The translations under genes were made by a program, and so were the position numbers. 64,000 bases of DNA from NCBI RefSeq assembly GCF_000143415.4, contig NW_003314297.1, positions 936,148 through 1,000,147 on the forward strand. Direction: 5' to 3'. The notes under the pieces were generated by a model. It was not told the origin of the DNA and did no database searches. It saw nothing but the letters and a program-made list of their open reading frames with translations. Below, in pieces: positions 24,064 to 34,837 of this stretch. The first letter of the stretch is position 1; each line of letters opens with the position of its first letter. The stretch comes from Selaginella moellendorffii (lineage: Eukaryota; Streptophyta; Lycopodiopsida; Selaginellales; Selaginellaceae).

Positions 24064-25395
24064 ATGGGCGCCGGGAAGAACAAGCTGGAGGAGCTGCTAG
24101 AATCGTCCGGCGGCTGCGCGGTTCTCGATGGCGGATTGGCGACGCAGCTCGAGCACTGTGGCGCGGATCTTAATGATCCACTGTGGAGCGCGCTGTGCTT
24201 GATCACAAGGCCACAGCTGATCCAGAAGGTCTGGTCTGTTAGGAATCGTCGTCTTTGCGTGAAATTTTTCTCTCGTTGTGTCCAGGTTCATTGGGATTAC
24301 CTGGAGGCAGGAGCGGACATACTCGTGTCGTCGTCTTATCAGGTTTGAGATTGGAAAAATAGTGTTTTCTTCGTTTTTTATTCGCAAAAGAGTTCTTTTG
24401 CTCGCACAGGCAACAGTCCAGGGATTTGTTTCCAAGGGCCTCTCCGAAAAGGAAGGAGAGGAGATGCTCAAGAAAAGCGTGGCGATCGCTTGTCAAGTGC
24501 GTGACAAGTTCTGGGACAAAGTCAAGCAGAACAACAGCTCGGGAGAGATTCGCTACAATCGAGCTTTGGTGGCGGCTTCTATTGGGAGCTATGGAGCTTA
24601 CCTCGCAGATGGCTCCGAGTACAGGTATCAAAACTCTCGAAGTAATTCTCTCGGTTTGATCAAACTTCTTTTCGTTTCGCAGTGGCCAGTATGGCCCGGA
24701 GATGATGAACGTAGCCAAGCTGAAAGGATTCCATCGCAGGCGCTTACAAATTCTCGCTTCTTCTGGAGCAGATTTGCTAGCAATCGAAACGATTCCATGC
24801 CAAGTCGAGGCCCAGGTTTGCCTGTTGAGTGTTTTTTTCTTGCCATAGCTCAGGAATTTTTCCAGGCACTGGTGGAGCTTTTGGAAGAAGAAGATATCCA
24901 GATTCCCAGTTGGATATCTTTCAACTCTAAAGACGGTGCCAACGTCGTGAGCGGCGATCCATTAAGCGAATGCGTCGCTCTGGCAGCCAAAAGCGCCAAA
25001 GTGGCCGCCGTCGGTATAAACTGCACGCCTCCTCGATTCATACACGGCCTCGTCTCCACTGCTCGGAAGGTATTCCAACTCTTGAACTTCTATAAGCTTT
25101 CGATGCGATCAAACCAAACAGGTGACGGACAAACCGATAGTCGTCTATCCAAACAGTGGAGAAACGTTTGATCCCGACGCCAAGCAATGGATCGTAAGTT
25201 TTCCAGTTCTTCTCGCAGCTCTTTTGAACTTCTCTTTCGTCTTTCCAGCCGGCTACCGGAGTCTCGGACGTGGACTTTGTGTCATACGTCGGAGAGTGGA
25301 AAAAGGCCGGAGCTTCACTCATCGGAGGCTGCTGCCGGACAACTCCAGCGACAATCCGAGCCATCAAGAAGTCGCTGCAAGTAAGCCTGATTTGA
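24064..25395 (+). CDS. HMT: Homocysteine S-methyltransferase
   Basis: Transfers a methyl group from S-methylmethionine (or AdoMet) to homocysteine, giving methionine, in the cytosolic S-methylmethionine cycle. Seven exons: 24064-24228, 24286-24342, 24410-24624, 24683-24815, 24866-25069, 25122-25193, 25249-25395 (330 aa, normal for the family). The N-terminal substrate loop reads VLDGGLATQLE. The zinc-binding cysteines are in GINCTPP (about C243) and IGGCCRTTP (about C310, C311). The C-terminus is uncertain: after KKSLQ the DNA reads GTAAGC, a possible donor, but reading through gives VSLI and a stop, which fits the usual end of the family. It starts 143 bp after the alpha-galactosidase gene, same strand, and converges with hyccin. 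Confidence 0.92.
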
Positions 25396-25597
25396 GCATA
25401 AGTACCAGTTTTGAGAGGCTGAAAGAGAAAGGTAAGTGTGTGACGAATTAGTATTACACTGGCAACGTATGGCAACGTAACATCAAAGCCTATGAAGAAG
25501 CCCGGACCGTATATCTGTGTTTTGGAGCTGCGTCTATCAAAGCAGCAACGTTTATCACTTGGTGGCGGAGAAAAAAAAGTGAAAAGAATACCTCGAA

Positions 25598-26764
25598 CTA
25601 TTTCCCGGGTGTGAGAAGAACCTCGGGCTTCTTCGGCTTGGAAGGCGTCGAATTCGTAGACGCCGAGGCAACCGCAGTGGCAGCAGCCAGCGACGCGGCT
25701 CTTGCAGCCTCGTCCAGCCGTAGCAAGCCCCGAGTTGGAAGAATCGCCTCGGGTATGATCTCGTGCGTGGCCCGCGCGTAGAGAGCTCGGGCGGCGGCGC
25801 CGGCGGAGTCTCTCGTCTCCGGGGACGAGCTCGGGCCCAACAGGCAGTGTCCCAGGATCTTTAGAATCGGCTGGAAGAGCTCCCACGGCAGCGGTATTCT
25901 CAAAGTTCGCTCTTTGTGATCGCCATCCTCGTCCTCGTCGTCGTCGAAGCTCTGGCGTGAGACGAAGATGCTGGTCGACGACGAAGGACCCACTGTGGTG
26001 ACGTGCCCCGTGAGAGTCACGTCCGGCCCGGGAGCGATGGCCTGGAGCAGCGCGAGCTTGGCCACCTCGTCCACCCTCTCGGCCCAGGAGCAGCCCCGCA
26101 TCGCCCACTCCCGGATCGCGCAGCAAAGCTCGAGCTTGGATCTGTCCGGCATCGCTGCGATCTTCCGGTGGAAGAGGTCCAGCGCCACCCCGACGATCGC
26201 AGCCCTCTTGGTCGTCTTGACGGCCTCTTGTGGCTGCAAGGACGGGGAATAGTACCCGGCCTTGATCTCGGTGGCCGAGCTGGAAGGAACTCTTGGCGTG
26301 TGATAGAGACTGGGCTGCGAGAGATTGGGAATCGTCACGAGAATTCCCTTCCCCTGGCGGATCTTGTGCTCGGACGAGTAGAGCGCGAGGAGCACGGCCT
26401 CGAATCCTGAGAGTGACTGTCCGGGCTTGCTGGCCGCGCGGGGGAGGTACGCGTTGCAAATCGCCGGCACGAAGCGCACCACCACGCTCTGGAGCTCCGG
26501 ATCGCCCGAGTGGTATGTCTCGTACATCCACTGGCAGAGCTCATCGTCCCCTTTCCCTGCCCCCGGCGAAGATAGCTTGGAGATCACCACGTCCGCCACG
26601 GCCGAGTCGCCAAGAAGATCCCGCGCCGGGGTCTCCGAGGCCCGCAGCGGCTCCAGCGAAGGAAATCCGCCGAGAATGGCCGACAATGCGTCGATCCGAG
26701 CTCGAGCTTGAGTGATCTCGCTCCACCATGACTGAGATTCCTGCTGCTGCTGATGCTCTTGCAT
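25598..26764 (-). CDS. Hyccin-domain protein (PI4-kinase alpha complex subunit)
   Basis: Intronless, 388 aa. Hyccin (FAM126 in animals, HYC in plants) is a subunit of the plasma-membrane complex that holds phosphatidylinositol 4-kinase alpha. Family features are the central block ALYSSEHKIRQGKGILVTIP, followed by PSLYH, and the later helical block PLPWELFQPILKILGHCLLG. A Gln-rich start (QEHQQQQES) and an acidic loop (DDDEDEDGD) lie outside the core. The Ala/Ser-rich tail ends in LTPGK. It is transcribed away from PIG-H with 152 bp between start codons. Function is taken from the family. Confidence 0.88.
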   Translation of the reverse strand: MQEHQQQQESQSWWSEITQARARIDALSAILGGFPSLEPLRASETPARDLLGDSAVADVVISKLSSPGAGKGDDELCQWMYETYHSGDPELQSVVVRFVPAICNAYLPRAASKPGQSLSGFEAVLLALYSSEHKIRQGKGILVTIPNLSQPSLYHTPRVPSSSATEIKAGYYSPSLQPQEAVKTTKRAAIVGVALDLFHRKIAAMPDRSKLELCCAIREWAMRGCSWAERVDEVAKLALLQAIAPGPDVTLTGHVTTVGPSSSTSIFVSRQSFDDDEDEDGDHKERTLRIPLPWELFQPILKILGHCLLGPSSSPETRDSAGAAARALYARATHEIIPEAILPTRGLLRLDEAARAASLAAATAVASASTNSTPSKPKKPEVLLTPGK

Positions 26765-26916
26765 CTTCTTTACCTGAAATTTCGCGGCTAGCGCCTCGAT
26801 CCGCTCGATCTCTCCTCCATCGTGCCGCGGGAGACGAAGAGAAATAAAAACCCTAATCTTCTGTTAAGCCCTAAATTCCCGGAAGACAAGAACCCTACCT
26901 TGTTTTGCTCGATCCG
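26765..26916. promoter_or_regulatory. Shared intergenic promoter, hyccin / PIG-H
   Basis: Only 152 bp separate the divergent start codons, so both promoters must overlap here. It contains AAACCCTAATC and CCCTAAATTCCCGGAAGAC. A similar CCCTAAATTTCCCGGAGAC occurs at about 62359, upstream of FAB1. No TATA box is clear. Confidence 0.6.
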
Positions 26917-27639
26917 ATGCGCTACTGCTACGAATCGCAGCAGTCGGAGCTCGTATCGGTGCATAGGATCTCCCGGAGGCAATGCAAGGGATTTGCGAGC
27001 GAGGCGGCGCGGCTTCTTCCATGGCTGCTGCTCGTGATCTCTGCGGCATTTCACTTGGTGGTCGGTATTCCAGGGAGAAATTTTGAGAATGCTAGGCTTC
27101 TTCTCTTCATTCCAGGAATTGCGTAGCCTTGCGCTGCTCCTTGCTACTTCTTCCACAGGATTGATCCTCCGGCGCCGGTTTCTCGTCACGGAAGGTATGA
27201 ATTGGAATTGCTCGTTTGGATTGAATGTTTCCTCGCGTAAATTCCAGAGGCTGTGGTGCTCATGCCGACGCTGGGAATCCAGCTCCAAACGAAATACACA
27301 AGGTTTGCCACAAAGATTTCTCCTCCTCCTTCTCTTTGTTCTTAAGACCGCCACAGTGGGAAGGCTCGCTATAGCTTCATACCAATGCAAAAGCTCTTGG
27401 CCGCGGTGATCAACGAGGCAGTGACGCCATTTTCGTGCTACTTCTACCTGGCATTGGTACTCCACCAGGAGCCCGCGCTCACGCTCGTCTTCGAGGTAGA
27501 TTTTTCCACTCTTTTGATCTAGGCAGCGAGTGATCTTGGTTCTTGGTTGCTTTGATCCAAGCATTTCAGGCCTCCACTGGCGATGCTACGCCCCATCTGG
27601 AGTGATCTAACGCACGAAATCGAGCAATCTAAATCATGA
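26917..27639 (+). CDS. PIGH: GPI-GlcNAc transferase subunit H (PIG-H)
   Basis: Subunit of the ER complex that adds GlcNAc to phosphatidylinositol, the first step of GPI-anchor synthesis. Five exons: 26917-27060, 27116-27194, 27248-27302, 27357-27495, 27562-27639 (164 aa). Two hydrophobic segments (LLPWLLLVISAAF and LRSLALLLATS) form the membrane hairpin. They are followed by the family block EAVVLMPTLGIQL, RYSFIPMQKLL, INEAVTPFSCYFYLAL, TLVFE and RPPLAMLRPIW. The last acceptor is the AG before CATTTCAGG, not the AG inside it; only the former keeps the conserved VF..(L/F)RPP junction in frame. Slightly shorter than angiosperm homologues at the N-terminus. Confidence 0.85.
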
Positions 27640-27888
27640 AATGGTAGTGGGAATGATTAAATAACGTTTAGTGTCGTTAAATGGTCAAAATGGGTCAACG
27701 AATCTATGACCGAGTCAACATAGCTTTGGTTGGGAGGTTCTTTCCAGATAGGAGTGAGAAATGTAGGTAGAATGGCGGCATTGTAAGGAGCGCAACGATG
27801 ACTAGCTAGCTAACGAGAGACTTCTATACATATTCCCTCCATCCCATCCATCTCGATCCATTCCTCCAGTTCTAAGCTCTTTGGATCC

Positions 27889-29954
27889 ATGGCGGAGGAG
27901 GACGAATGGTCGCGCAAGGCAGGGCGGGAGACTAGAGGCGGCTGGATCTGGTGGCTGGTGGCGATCGTCGTCGCGGCAATCGCCATTGGCTCCATCGTAG
28001 GGATCTTTGTTGCGCAGCATCGCAAGGCGGGCGGGCGCAATGGCGGCGGCAATGCCGCTCCGTCCTATCCGGCGTTGCAGCCGCTCGGATCCGTGGAGCG
28101 CTTCTCCAAGCCCTTGGAGCTCGCCATGCGATTCTTGGATGCGCAGAAATGTGAGTAGCGCGATCCCTCTTTCCTTCTCGATTCTCTCGATTTTTCACTA
28201 GAATCTCCAAGATCGATCGATCTTGCTCTGATATTTCGAAAGATCTAGGCTCTCTTCCCTCTCCATCTAGATCTCCCCTGGATCTTGCTCCAATATGTCC
28301 AAGATCTAGGCTCCCAAGATCTAGCCGCTCATCAATGCTCGATATTTCGCAGCCGGGAAGCTCCCCAAGGACAATCCCATTCCATGGCGCGGCGATTCGG
28401 CGCTGCTCGACGGCAAGGACGTGGGCCTGGATCTCAGCAAGGGGATGTTCGATGCCGGAGACAACGTCAAGTTTGGATTCCCCATGGCCTTCACCGCCAC
28501 GATCCTGGCATGGAGCATCCTCGAGTATCGATCCGGCTACAACGCCTCGGGCCAGCTCCAATCCGCGCTGGAATCCCTCCAGTGGCTCACGGACTACTTC
28601 GTCGCCGCGCATCCCTCCAAGAACGAGCTCTTCTTCCAGGTGGGCAGCCCCTCGAGCGATCACGTCTGCTGGGAGAAGCCCGAGACCATGGACACGCCGC
28701 GGCCGTGCCTGAGCGTCAACACCTCCAAGCCCGGCAGCGATGTGGCGGCTGAGACCTCGGCCGCCATGGCCGCCTCCTCGCTCGTCTTCCGGAGTGACAA
28801 CTCTTCCTACGCAGACGAGCTGCTGGGCCACGCCAAGGATCTCTTCTCCTTCGCGGATGGCTTCCGGGGATCTTACACCCGGAGCTTCGTCAAGGATCAG
28901 CAGTTCTACAACTCCACCGGCTATGGCGACGAGCTTCTCTGGGCGGCGGCGTGGCTGTATCACGCCACTGGAGAGGAAGAGTTTCTGGAGTACGCTACTA
29001 CGGGGAAAGAAGCTTCTCCCAATGCTGGATGGGGGAAAGCTCCTGCGTGGTTTAGCTGGGACGACAAGGTGGCTGGCTTGCAAGTAAGTGAAGAACTAAG
29101 GAATTGTTTTCTTCTTCTAGCACGTCCAAGTTCTTCTAAGTATCGATTTCTTTTCGCAGGTGTTGTTGGCAAGGAAGCATATCTTCCAGCCGCAAGAAGC
29201 AAACACCAAAGTTGGCGCGGCGCTAGATAAGTACAAATCCACTGCTGACGAGCTCGTCTGTGCGCTGCTTCCGGATTCACCAACAACGAGTACCAACCGA
29301 ACAAGAGGTACGACACTCTACCTCAGCATCGCTATCAGAGAGTTCTTTTTAGTTCTCTTGTTCACCGTTGTCTTGTTGTGGATGAATTCCAGCCGGAATG
29401 ATCTGGGTGAGCCAGTGGAACTCGATTCAGCACGCAGTTAACTCGGCATTTCTGTCCTGCCTCTACGCGGATTACCTCTCCAGCGCTGGAATCACAACCT
29501 TGAGCTGTTCCGGGAAGATCTTCGAGGTGGAACATCTTCGCGAGCTCGCCGGCTTCCAGGTAAAACAATACATTCTATTGAGTTTGCTGACGTTGTTTAT
29601 CTACAGGCCGACTATATTCTCGGCAAGAATCCAATGGGAATGAGCTACGTTGTTGGATATGGCAAGAAATACCCGCTGAGACTACACCACAGGGCAGCAT
29701 CCATACCTTCGACCTTGAGCGAGGTGGAGTGCAAGGAAGGTTTCCAATACTTGCACACATCAACTCCGAATCCAAACATTGCCGAGGGAGCGCTCGTCGG
29801 TGGGCCTTTCCAGAACGATAGCTTCGTGGACGACAGGGACAACTCCATGCAAAACGAGGCCACGAGTTACAACTCTGCGGGTCTCGCAGCGCTCATGGCT
29901 TCTCTCTTCGCCGCTGCTCCAAAGCTTCCTTCGCAGCTCCTCACAGCACAGTGA
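27889..29954 (+). CDS. Membrane-anchored endo-beta-1,4-glucanase, glycoside hydrolase family 9
   Basis: Cleaves beta-1,4-glucans at the plasma membrane or in the secretory pathway during cell-wall assembly. Five exons: 27889-28150, 28353-29083, 29160-29307, 29393-29559, 29607-29954 (551 aa). A charged cytosolic start is followed by one membrane segment (about 20-42, WIWWLVAIVVAAIAIG). The GH9 domain has PIPWRGDSAL, FDAGDNVKFGFPMA (DAGD at about 121-124), VCWEKPETMDTPR, ILGKNPMGMSYVVGYG, the histidine motif PLRLHHR (about 463-464) and VDDRDNSMQNEATSYNSA with the likely catalytic Glu (about 520). The N-terminal anchor and lack of a cellulose-binding module place it with the type-II membrane GH9 enzymes; which subgroup is inference. 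Confidence 0.92.
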
Positions 29955-30148
29955 TGCAGGTATGCACGATCTCCTTGACGGTTCTGACGCTCGTTCGTTC
30001 CTTGCAGCGCGATCGAAAATTTTGGCTCGTTCACAATGATTTATAGGTACCTCTTTTGTTTGTATACCGTATGATTCTTATGTATATATCTTATGGTTAT
30101 TTCACGATCACGGCGAGGTGTTTGCCATCTTCGTATCAGACAGCTTGT

Positions 30149-31321
30149 TTAGCGCCGCCTGCCAGAGCTTCCCGAGGATTGGGATTTCCCCTTGTCAACA
30201 ACGATCACCACCCTCCGTGACAAGGTCTGTATATCCTTCTCAATCTGGCCCAAATGCTCCTCGTACCTGATCCAACAGATCCATAGTAAATGGTCAAGTA
30301 AACTAGGATCATGGCTAGGAAGGAATAAGGTGGTGATGATAGGCACCTCTCCTTCCGTTTCTTCTTGGCCGGAGTGTCCAGCGAGAATGGCAACTTCTGG
30401 TACTCCTCGTTCACCTGTTGCCACTTCTCTTTGAGCAGTATGATCAGCTCGCGCTTCTCCGCCTCGTCCAGCCTGAAAGAGCCGAGATAGCTCGATCAAA
30501 CCGACGCTTGAAACATCTGGGACGGTGGAACTTACTTGCGGGAGTTTGGATGCAGGCCACCAAGTTGCTCCAGCCGGATAGCAGCTTGCATTTTCTCGCG
30601 CAGTTCCACACTCGCATTATTGAACTTGACGAGATACTCCGGAACTTTGCCATAGTCCGACTTGTCAACGTAGAACTTCACCGGTTTGGGCAGTTTCTTG
30701 GGTGCTACAAGCATGGCTGTCTCAGAACTTGTAAAACTTGCTGCCAGTTGGCGAACTTACTGGAATGAATCATCTCCACAGCGTTGTCATGCACGTAATT
30801 CTTCCCACTGTTCAATCCCATTTTCTGTAAAGCGTGAAGAATATGATCTTGGATCGAAAAAACAAACAATCACACGGAAAAGTTGCCTTACGAGTTATGG
30901 TGAGACATGGAATCAAACCGGTTTTTCATGTGGAATGGGCGGCCTTTCCTTCGACTTGTAGCAGCAAGCTACTTTGGGTTCTGAAAAAAGAAGAATTTTT
31001 TTTTTTTAAAAAAAAAAGAACAAAGAACAGAAAAAAGGCTCACTTTTCTTATAATGTTGGCTTGAATGCTTCTTGAGAAATCTCTCCGTGTGAGGCTTGC
31101 GAGATCCCAGCGGTCGACCGAAAGTTGCCGCTGGTCTAATTTCATCGCGGCGAGTCAAGAAATTATCCGTATCCTCGTCATACTGAGAGAGGAGGCAAGA
31201 CAAATCAAGGCCAGGATTGAATGAGAGAAAGGCTTACATTTGCTTTAGGGATGGGTGGCCTCTGGCGCACTGGCACGATAGGCGGGATGAGCTTGTAAAT
31301 GCTCTCCTGGTTCTCGATCAT
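30149..31321 (-). CDS. ENKUR: Enkurin-domain protein (flagellar/axonemal)
   Basis: Enkurin is a small protein of motile cilia and flagella (a microtubule inner protein, also a TRPC/calmodulin adaptor in animals). Seven exons in transcript order: 31238-31321, 31044-31182, 30919-30980, 30761-30824, 30536-30704, 30347-30472, 30149-30266 (253 aa, close to animal enkurin). The start MIENQESIYKLIPP and the middle block EKPKMGLNSGKNYVHDNA match the family layout. The enkurin domain runs from YGKVPEYLVKF through REKMQAAIRLEQL, EAEKRELIILLKEKW, VNEEYQKLPFSLDTPAKKK and YEEHLGQIEKDI. Seed plants without swimming sperm generally lack it, so its presence fits a plant with flagellated sperm. It converges with the GH9 gene. 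Confidence 0.9.
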
Positions 31322-31404
31322 CTCCAGCGATCCGCTGCCCTAACTCACGAAATGTGCCTCTTAAGAAATTAGGGCTCCTAAGGTCACAAAAGAGAAAAAA
31401 GATC

Positions 31405-31485
31405 TGTTGACAGTGGGATTCGAACCCACGCCCTTGCGGACCAGAACCTTAATCTGGCGCCTTAGACCAACTCGGCCATGTCAAC
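31405..31485 (-). tRNA. trnL-AAG: tRNA-Leu (anticodon AAG)
   Basis: An 81-nt cloverleaf on the minus strand. Acceptor stem GTTGACA pairs with TGTCAAC plus discriminator A. The A box is GGCCGAGTTGGTCTAAGGC. The anticodon stem-loop is CCAGA-TTAAGGT-TCTGG with anticodon AAG. A long variable arm typical of leucine tRNA is followed by the B box GGGTTCGAATCCC. There is no intron and no encoded CCA. A T-run (TTTTTT, plus-strand A's at about 31395-31400) follows as RNA polymerase III terminator. It lies 84 bp upstream of enkurin, same strand. Confidence 0.97.
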
Positions 31486-31552
31486 CACGCTGATATCTTG
31501 CTAAGTTCCACCAATTCATGCGAATCTCTACACTTAAAAACGACTCCAAGAA

Positions 31553-33577
31553 TTACCAATAATCTTGGCACGAGCATTTTCCATCGCTAAAGTGATGGAA
31601 TCTACTCGCATCTCTCACGCTGATCCGCCGCCCCAGTGCCTTGGATGCCAGCTTGATCGTGGAGTGGCAATCGGAGCACACCCTCAAATTCTTGACGATG
31701 GTGAGCGGCGCTCCAGGGCTCGTCCTCGCCACCCCAAGCGCCATGGCCAGCCGCTCGCTGTGGTGCGACAGGATCCTCACCTTGTCCCCCTCGGCCACGT
31801 CATGCATCACCTCCGCGATCTCCGGGGAATGTCCCCCGTGCTTCCCCAGCAGCCGACAGATCCTGTCCACCGCCGCCAAAACCTCCTCTCTATCTGGATG
31901 CTGCGAGAGATCCCCGGCCACGAATCTGTAAACCCGCCCATCGATCCGGATGGTGCTAGCGCCCGGCTGCTTGGTCAGCCCCTTCTCGGCCATGAGCTTG
32001 CGGATCTTGGCACTCTCTTCGAATCTCCCGGCCTTGGAGTGGAGATTGGCGAGGAGAACGTAGGCCGTGTAGTTCCCGGGGCTCTGCTCGATCGCCTGCG
32101 TCGCGATTCGAGTGCCCAATTCCAGATCCTGCTGGTTGCGGCACGCCGCGATCAAGCTCGCCCAGACGAGATCGTTGGGCAGGAATGGCATCGAGTTCGC
32201 GAGCTCCTCGGCATCGCCCAGCTTGCCAGTTCTTGCCATGATGTCGATCATACAGCAGTAGTGCTCTAGGATCGGGGAGATGCCGTGATCGGCAACCATA
32301 GCAAGGAAGAAGCTCCTCGCGATCTTGACGAGCCCGACGTGGCCGCACGCCCCGAGGACGCTGAGGAAGATGATCTCGTCCGGCATTGCGCTGCCGTCGA
32401 GGATCATCTCCTGGAAGAGCTCCAGCGCGAGCTCGCCATGGCCGCTGTGGGCGAATCCCGCGACGAGCGTCGTCCAGGTGACGAGGTTGCGATCCGCGGC
32501 GTGGAGGGAGCTGTGGAAGAGCTCCAGCGCCTGATCTACGAGGCCGCCGTGGGCGTAGGCCGCGAGCATCGCGTTTCCAGCCACCACGTCTCGCTGCGGC
32601 ATTCGATGGAAGAGCGCCCCCGCGGATTTCACGTCGGAGTTGCCCGCGGATTGGGAGAAGGCGGCAAGCATCGTCGTCCAGGCCACCGCGTCGCGGCACG
32701 GCATGCGATCGAACACCTCCTTGGCGCGATCCAGTTCGCCGTGGAGAGCCAGCGCCTGGAGCATCGTCGTCCACGAGACGGTGTCGCGCGATTCCTCCGG
32801 CATGGCCGAGAAGAGCACCTCCGCCTCGTCGATCCGCCCGGCCTGCGCGTACACGCCCAGCATCGCCGTGCGCGACACGATCGTCGGCTCCGGCATTCGA
32901 TCAAACAGGCGCTTGGACTGGACAGCGTCACCCCTCTCGGCGTTCATCACGATCATCGTGTTCCAGGACACGGCGGTGGCGGCGGGGATCCTCGCGAACA
33001 GGGCCTCGGCTTCGTGAAACACCCCGAGCAAAGCGAATCCACGAATCACGGTCGTCCATGTGATGACATCCCGGCCGTCCATCCTCAAGAACAGCTTCAT
33101 AGCTTCGTTCATATCTCCTCTCTGGGCATACGCCGAGACCATCACGTTCCATATAAATCTATCGCGCTCTGGTACAAGATCAAACAACTCTCTAGCCTCT
33201 GCAACTCGGAGCCTTAATCCCAAGGCGCGTATCATCATCGCACACGGATTTGGATGCCACTGCGGCATCTTGAGAACGAGACTGTAACCTTGATCCAGAT
33301 GCCCGATCTGGGCATGCGCCCCGACGATCGCATTCCAGGAGAAGAGATTTGGGTGATGAATGGCGCGGAAGACCCCGACTGCGCAATCCAGTGCGGTGCT
33401 GCTGCTGCTGCATTTTCCGTAGGCATCGATGAGGTGATTGGCGAGAAAAGTGTCGCGCTGCAGGAGGTGTGCGTCGTGGGCGACAATGCTGGCGTGGATT
33501 TGCCTCACTTGGGCAGTGTCTTTCCCACAGGACTTGAGGGCCGATGCGATCCCCTGCCGGAAGCTCTCCCAGCTCAT
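31553..33577 (-). CDS. Pentatricopeptide repeat protein, PLS class with E and DYW domains
   Basis: Intronless, 674 aa. DYW-class PPR proteins bind organellar transcripts and convert specific C to U; the DYW domain is a cytidine-deaminase fold. After the N-terminus (about 1-60) come successive PPR motifs with tails such as WNAIVGAHAQIGHLDQG, WNVMVSAYAQRGDMNEA, WTTVIRGFALLGVFHEA and WTTLVAGFAHSGHGELA. The E region contains VWASLIAACRNQQDLELG and NYTAYVLLANLHSKAGRFEE. The DYW domain has HSERLAMALG (HxE zinc/catalytic motif), CSDCHS (CxxC) and the C-terminal CSCQDYW. All deaminase residues appear intact. Target site and organelle cannot be told by eye. The family is greatly expanded in lycophytes. 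Confidence 0.95.
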   Translation of the reverse strand: MSWESFRQGIASALKSCGKDTAQVRQIHASIVAHDAHLLQRDTFLANHLIDAYGKCSSSSTALDCAVGVFRAIHHPNLFSWNAIVGAHAQIGHLDQGYSLVLKMPQWHPNPCAMMIRALGLRLRVAEARELFDLVPERDRFIWNVMVSAYAQRGDMNEAMKLFLRMDGRDVITWTTVIRGFALLGVFHEAEALFARIPAATAVSWNTMIVMNAERGDAVQSKRLFDRMPEPTIVSRTAMLGVYAQAGRIDEAEVLFSAMPEESRDTVSWTTMLQALALHGELDRAKEVFDRMPCRDAVAWTTMLAAFSQSAGNSDVKSAGALFHRMPQRDVVAGNAMLAAYAHGGLVDQALELFHSSLHAADRNLVTWTTLVAGFAHSGHGELALELFQEMILDGSAMPDEIIFLSVLGACGHVGLVKIARSFFLAMVADHGISPILEHYCCMIDIMARTGKLGDAEELANSMPFLPNDLVWASLIAACRNQQDLELGTRIATQAIEQSPGNYTAYVLLANLHSKAGRFEESAKIRKLMAEKGLTKQPGASTIRIDGRVYRFVAGDLSQHPDREEVLAAVDRICRLLGKHGGHSPEIAEVMHDVAEGDKVRILSHHSERLAMALGVARTSPGAPLTIVKNLRVCSDCHSTIKLASKALGRRISVRDASRFHHFSDGKCSCQDYW

Positions 33578-34833
33578 TTCTCCTTTGCAAGCCTCATCAG
33601 AAAGATGTGTTTCTTTACTAAACTCACAGTTTTTCTGAAGACCCCTGGCTTGTTTTGCTTGGAACGCGGACTGAAGATACTGATTGCCGTGACGCTATAA
33701 ACAACTGCTAGGATCACCATGATGCCATGATGTAATAGGATCAAGGATAGTTTTGTACCTTTGTAGAGCCATCAGAAGGCTAGCTCGCATAGACGTGTTT
33801 ATGTCTCTTTGGTGACACCAGACGATACAGAGAAGACTAGCATGGCCTCCGCACAAGAAATGGTCATCTATCTTGCTAGCTTTTTCTTTTCGTTTCGAAA
33901 GAAAAGTTTCAAAACCTGGAATGGATTAGAAGGGAAACAGGAGAATTTGTTGCTGAATATTCCATCTGTGAATCAACAATAAGGGCAAAAGGTGTGAAGC
34001 TGTATCGATGAGAATTGATGATATCATTGATGTGGTTTGGCCATGATTTGTATTCCAGGAAGATCACCTCTTTTATTTTGTTATTTTTTTCATTTTTTTT
34101 TTCTAAACCAACTAATAAAAATACATTGACCACAAGCATACAACAAAGATGAACAAAACTTTTAGCACAACCACAATGGTTGAGTTTAGATAAACAAATC
34201 TTTAGACAGTCATTTATTTGCCTTTTTTTGTTAATTTAAGTTTAATGCATGATTTAATTCAATTTTGTAAGGTGTTTGATTTAAAAGATGAGTTGAACAT
34301 TGTGAATTATTTACATTTTTCAAGTTCATTTTCTATTAAAAATGCAAAATTTCTTTTTACATTTTCTGCTATTGCACTCAAAATAACTGTTAAAAGTATT
34401 AGTTTTGTAAAATTTAAATTTATCAAATTATATTTATGTCTATTAGTTTAATAATAAAACACACAAAATAAAAATCACAGTGATAATTCTTTTATACTAA
34501 ATTCTTTAAGAAAAAAGTAAGATTCCAAATACTTAATTTTTATATTTAAATTTTTAATTACATAAAATAAAAAATTATTAGACCCCTTTACCCAAATAAT
34601 AGGTAAATCCAACCAAAATGGGTTCATGTCATATAGTGTTGGGCCATTTCCTAAGCCGCGTTACACCTAGAAAATTCAAGATTTAAAATAATTTTTTCTA
34701 TTGGACAAAAACTTTAATTTTATTCTTCACTTTATTTTTTTTAAAGATGTAACTAAATATTTTTGTGCAAAAGTATTATATGCTAAATAATCAATTGATT
34801 GAAAAATTTGTATACTCATATTATCATTACTCC
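33578..34833. other. Gene-free AT-rich flank
   Basis: The first ~150 bp are the PPR upstream region. From about 33900 the sequence is strongly AT-rich with T-runs (34085-34110) and no credible gene or repeat boundary until the Ty3/gypsy LTR. Confidence 0.5.
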
Positions 34834-34837
34834 ACAC

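Noticed and set aside
25038..26531. 497-codon minus-strand frame overlapping HMT and hyccin
   Set aside because: It is a GC-rich shadow: it crosses HMT exons in antisense and lies in another frame of hyccin, with no domain of its own.
27065..27095. A possible 31-bp intron in PIG-H
   Set aside because: Too short. The 55-bp intron 27061-27115 restores the same frame with a normal size.
27932..29083. 383-codon minus-strand frame opposite the GH9 gene
   Set aside because: Antisense shadow of the GH9 exons.
32285..33217. 310-codon plus-strand frame opposite the PPR gene
   Set aside because: Antisense shadow of a GC-rich intronless gene; Arg/His-rich with no motif.
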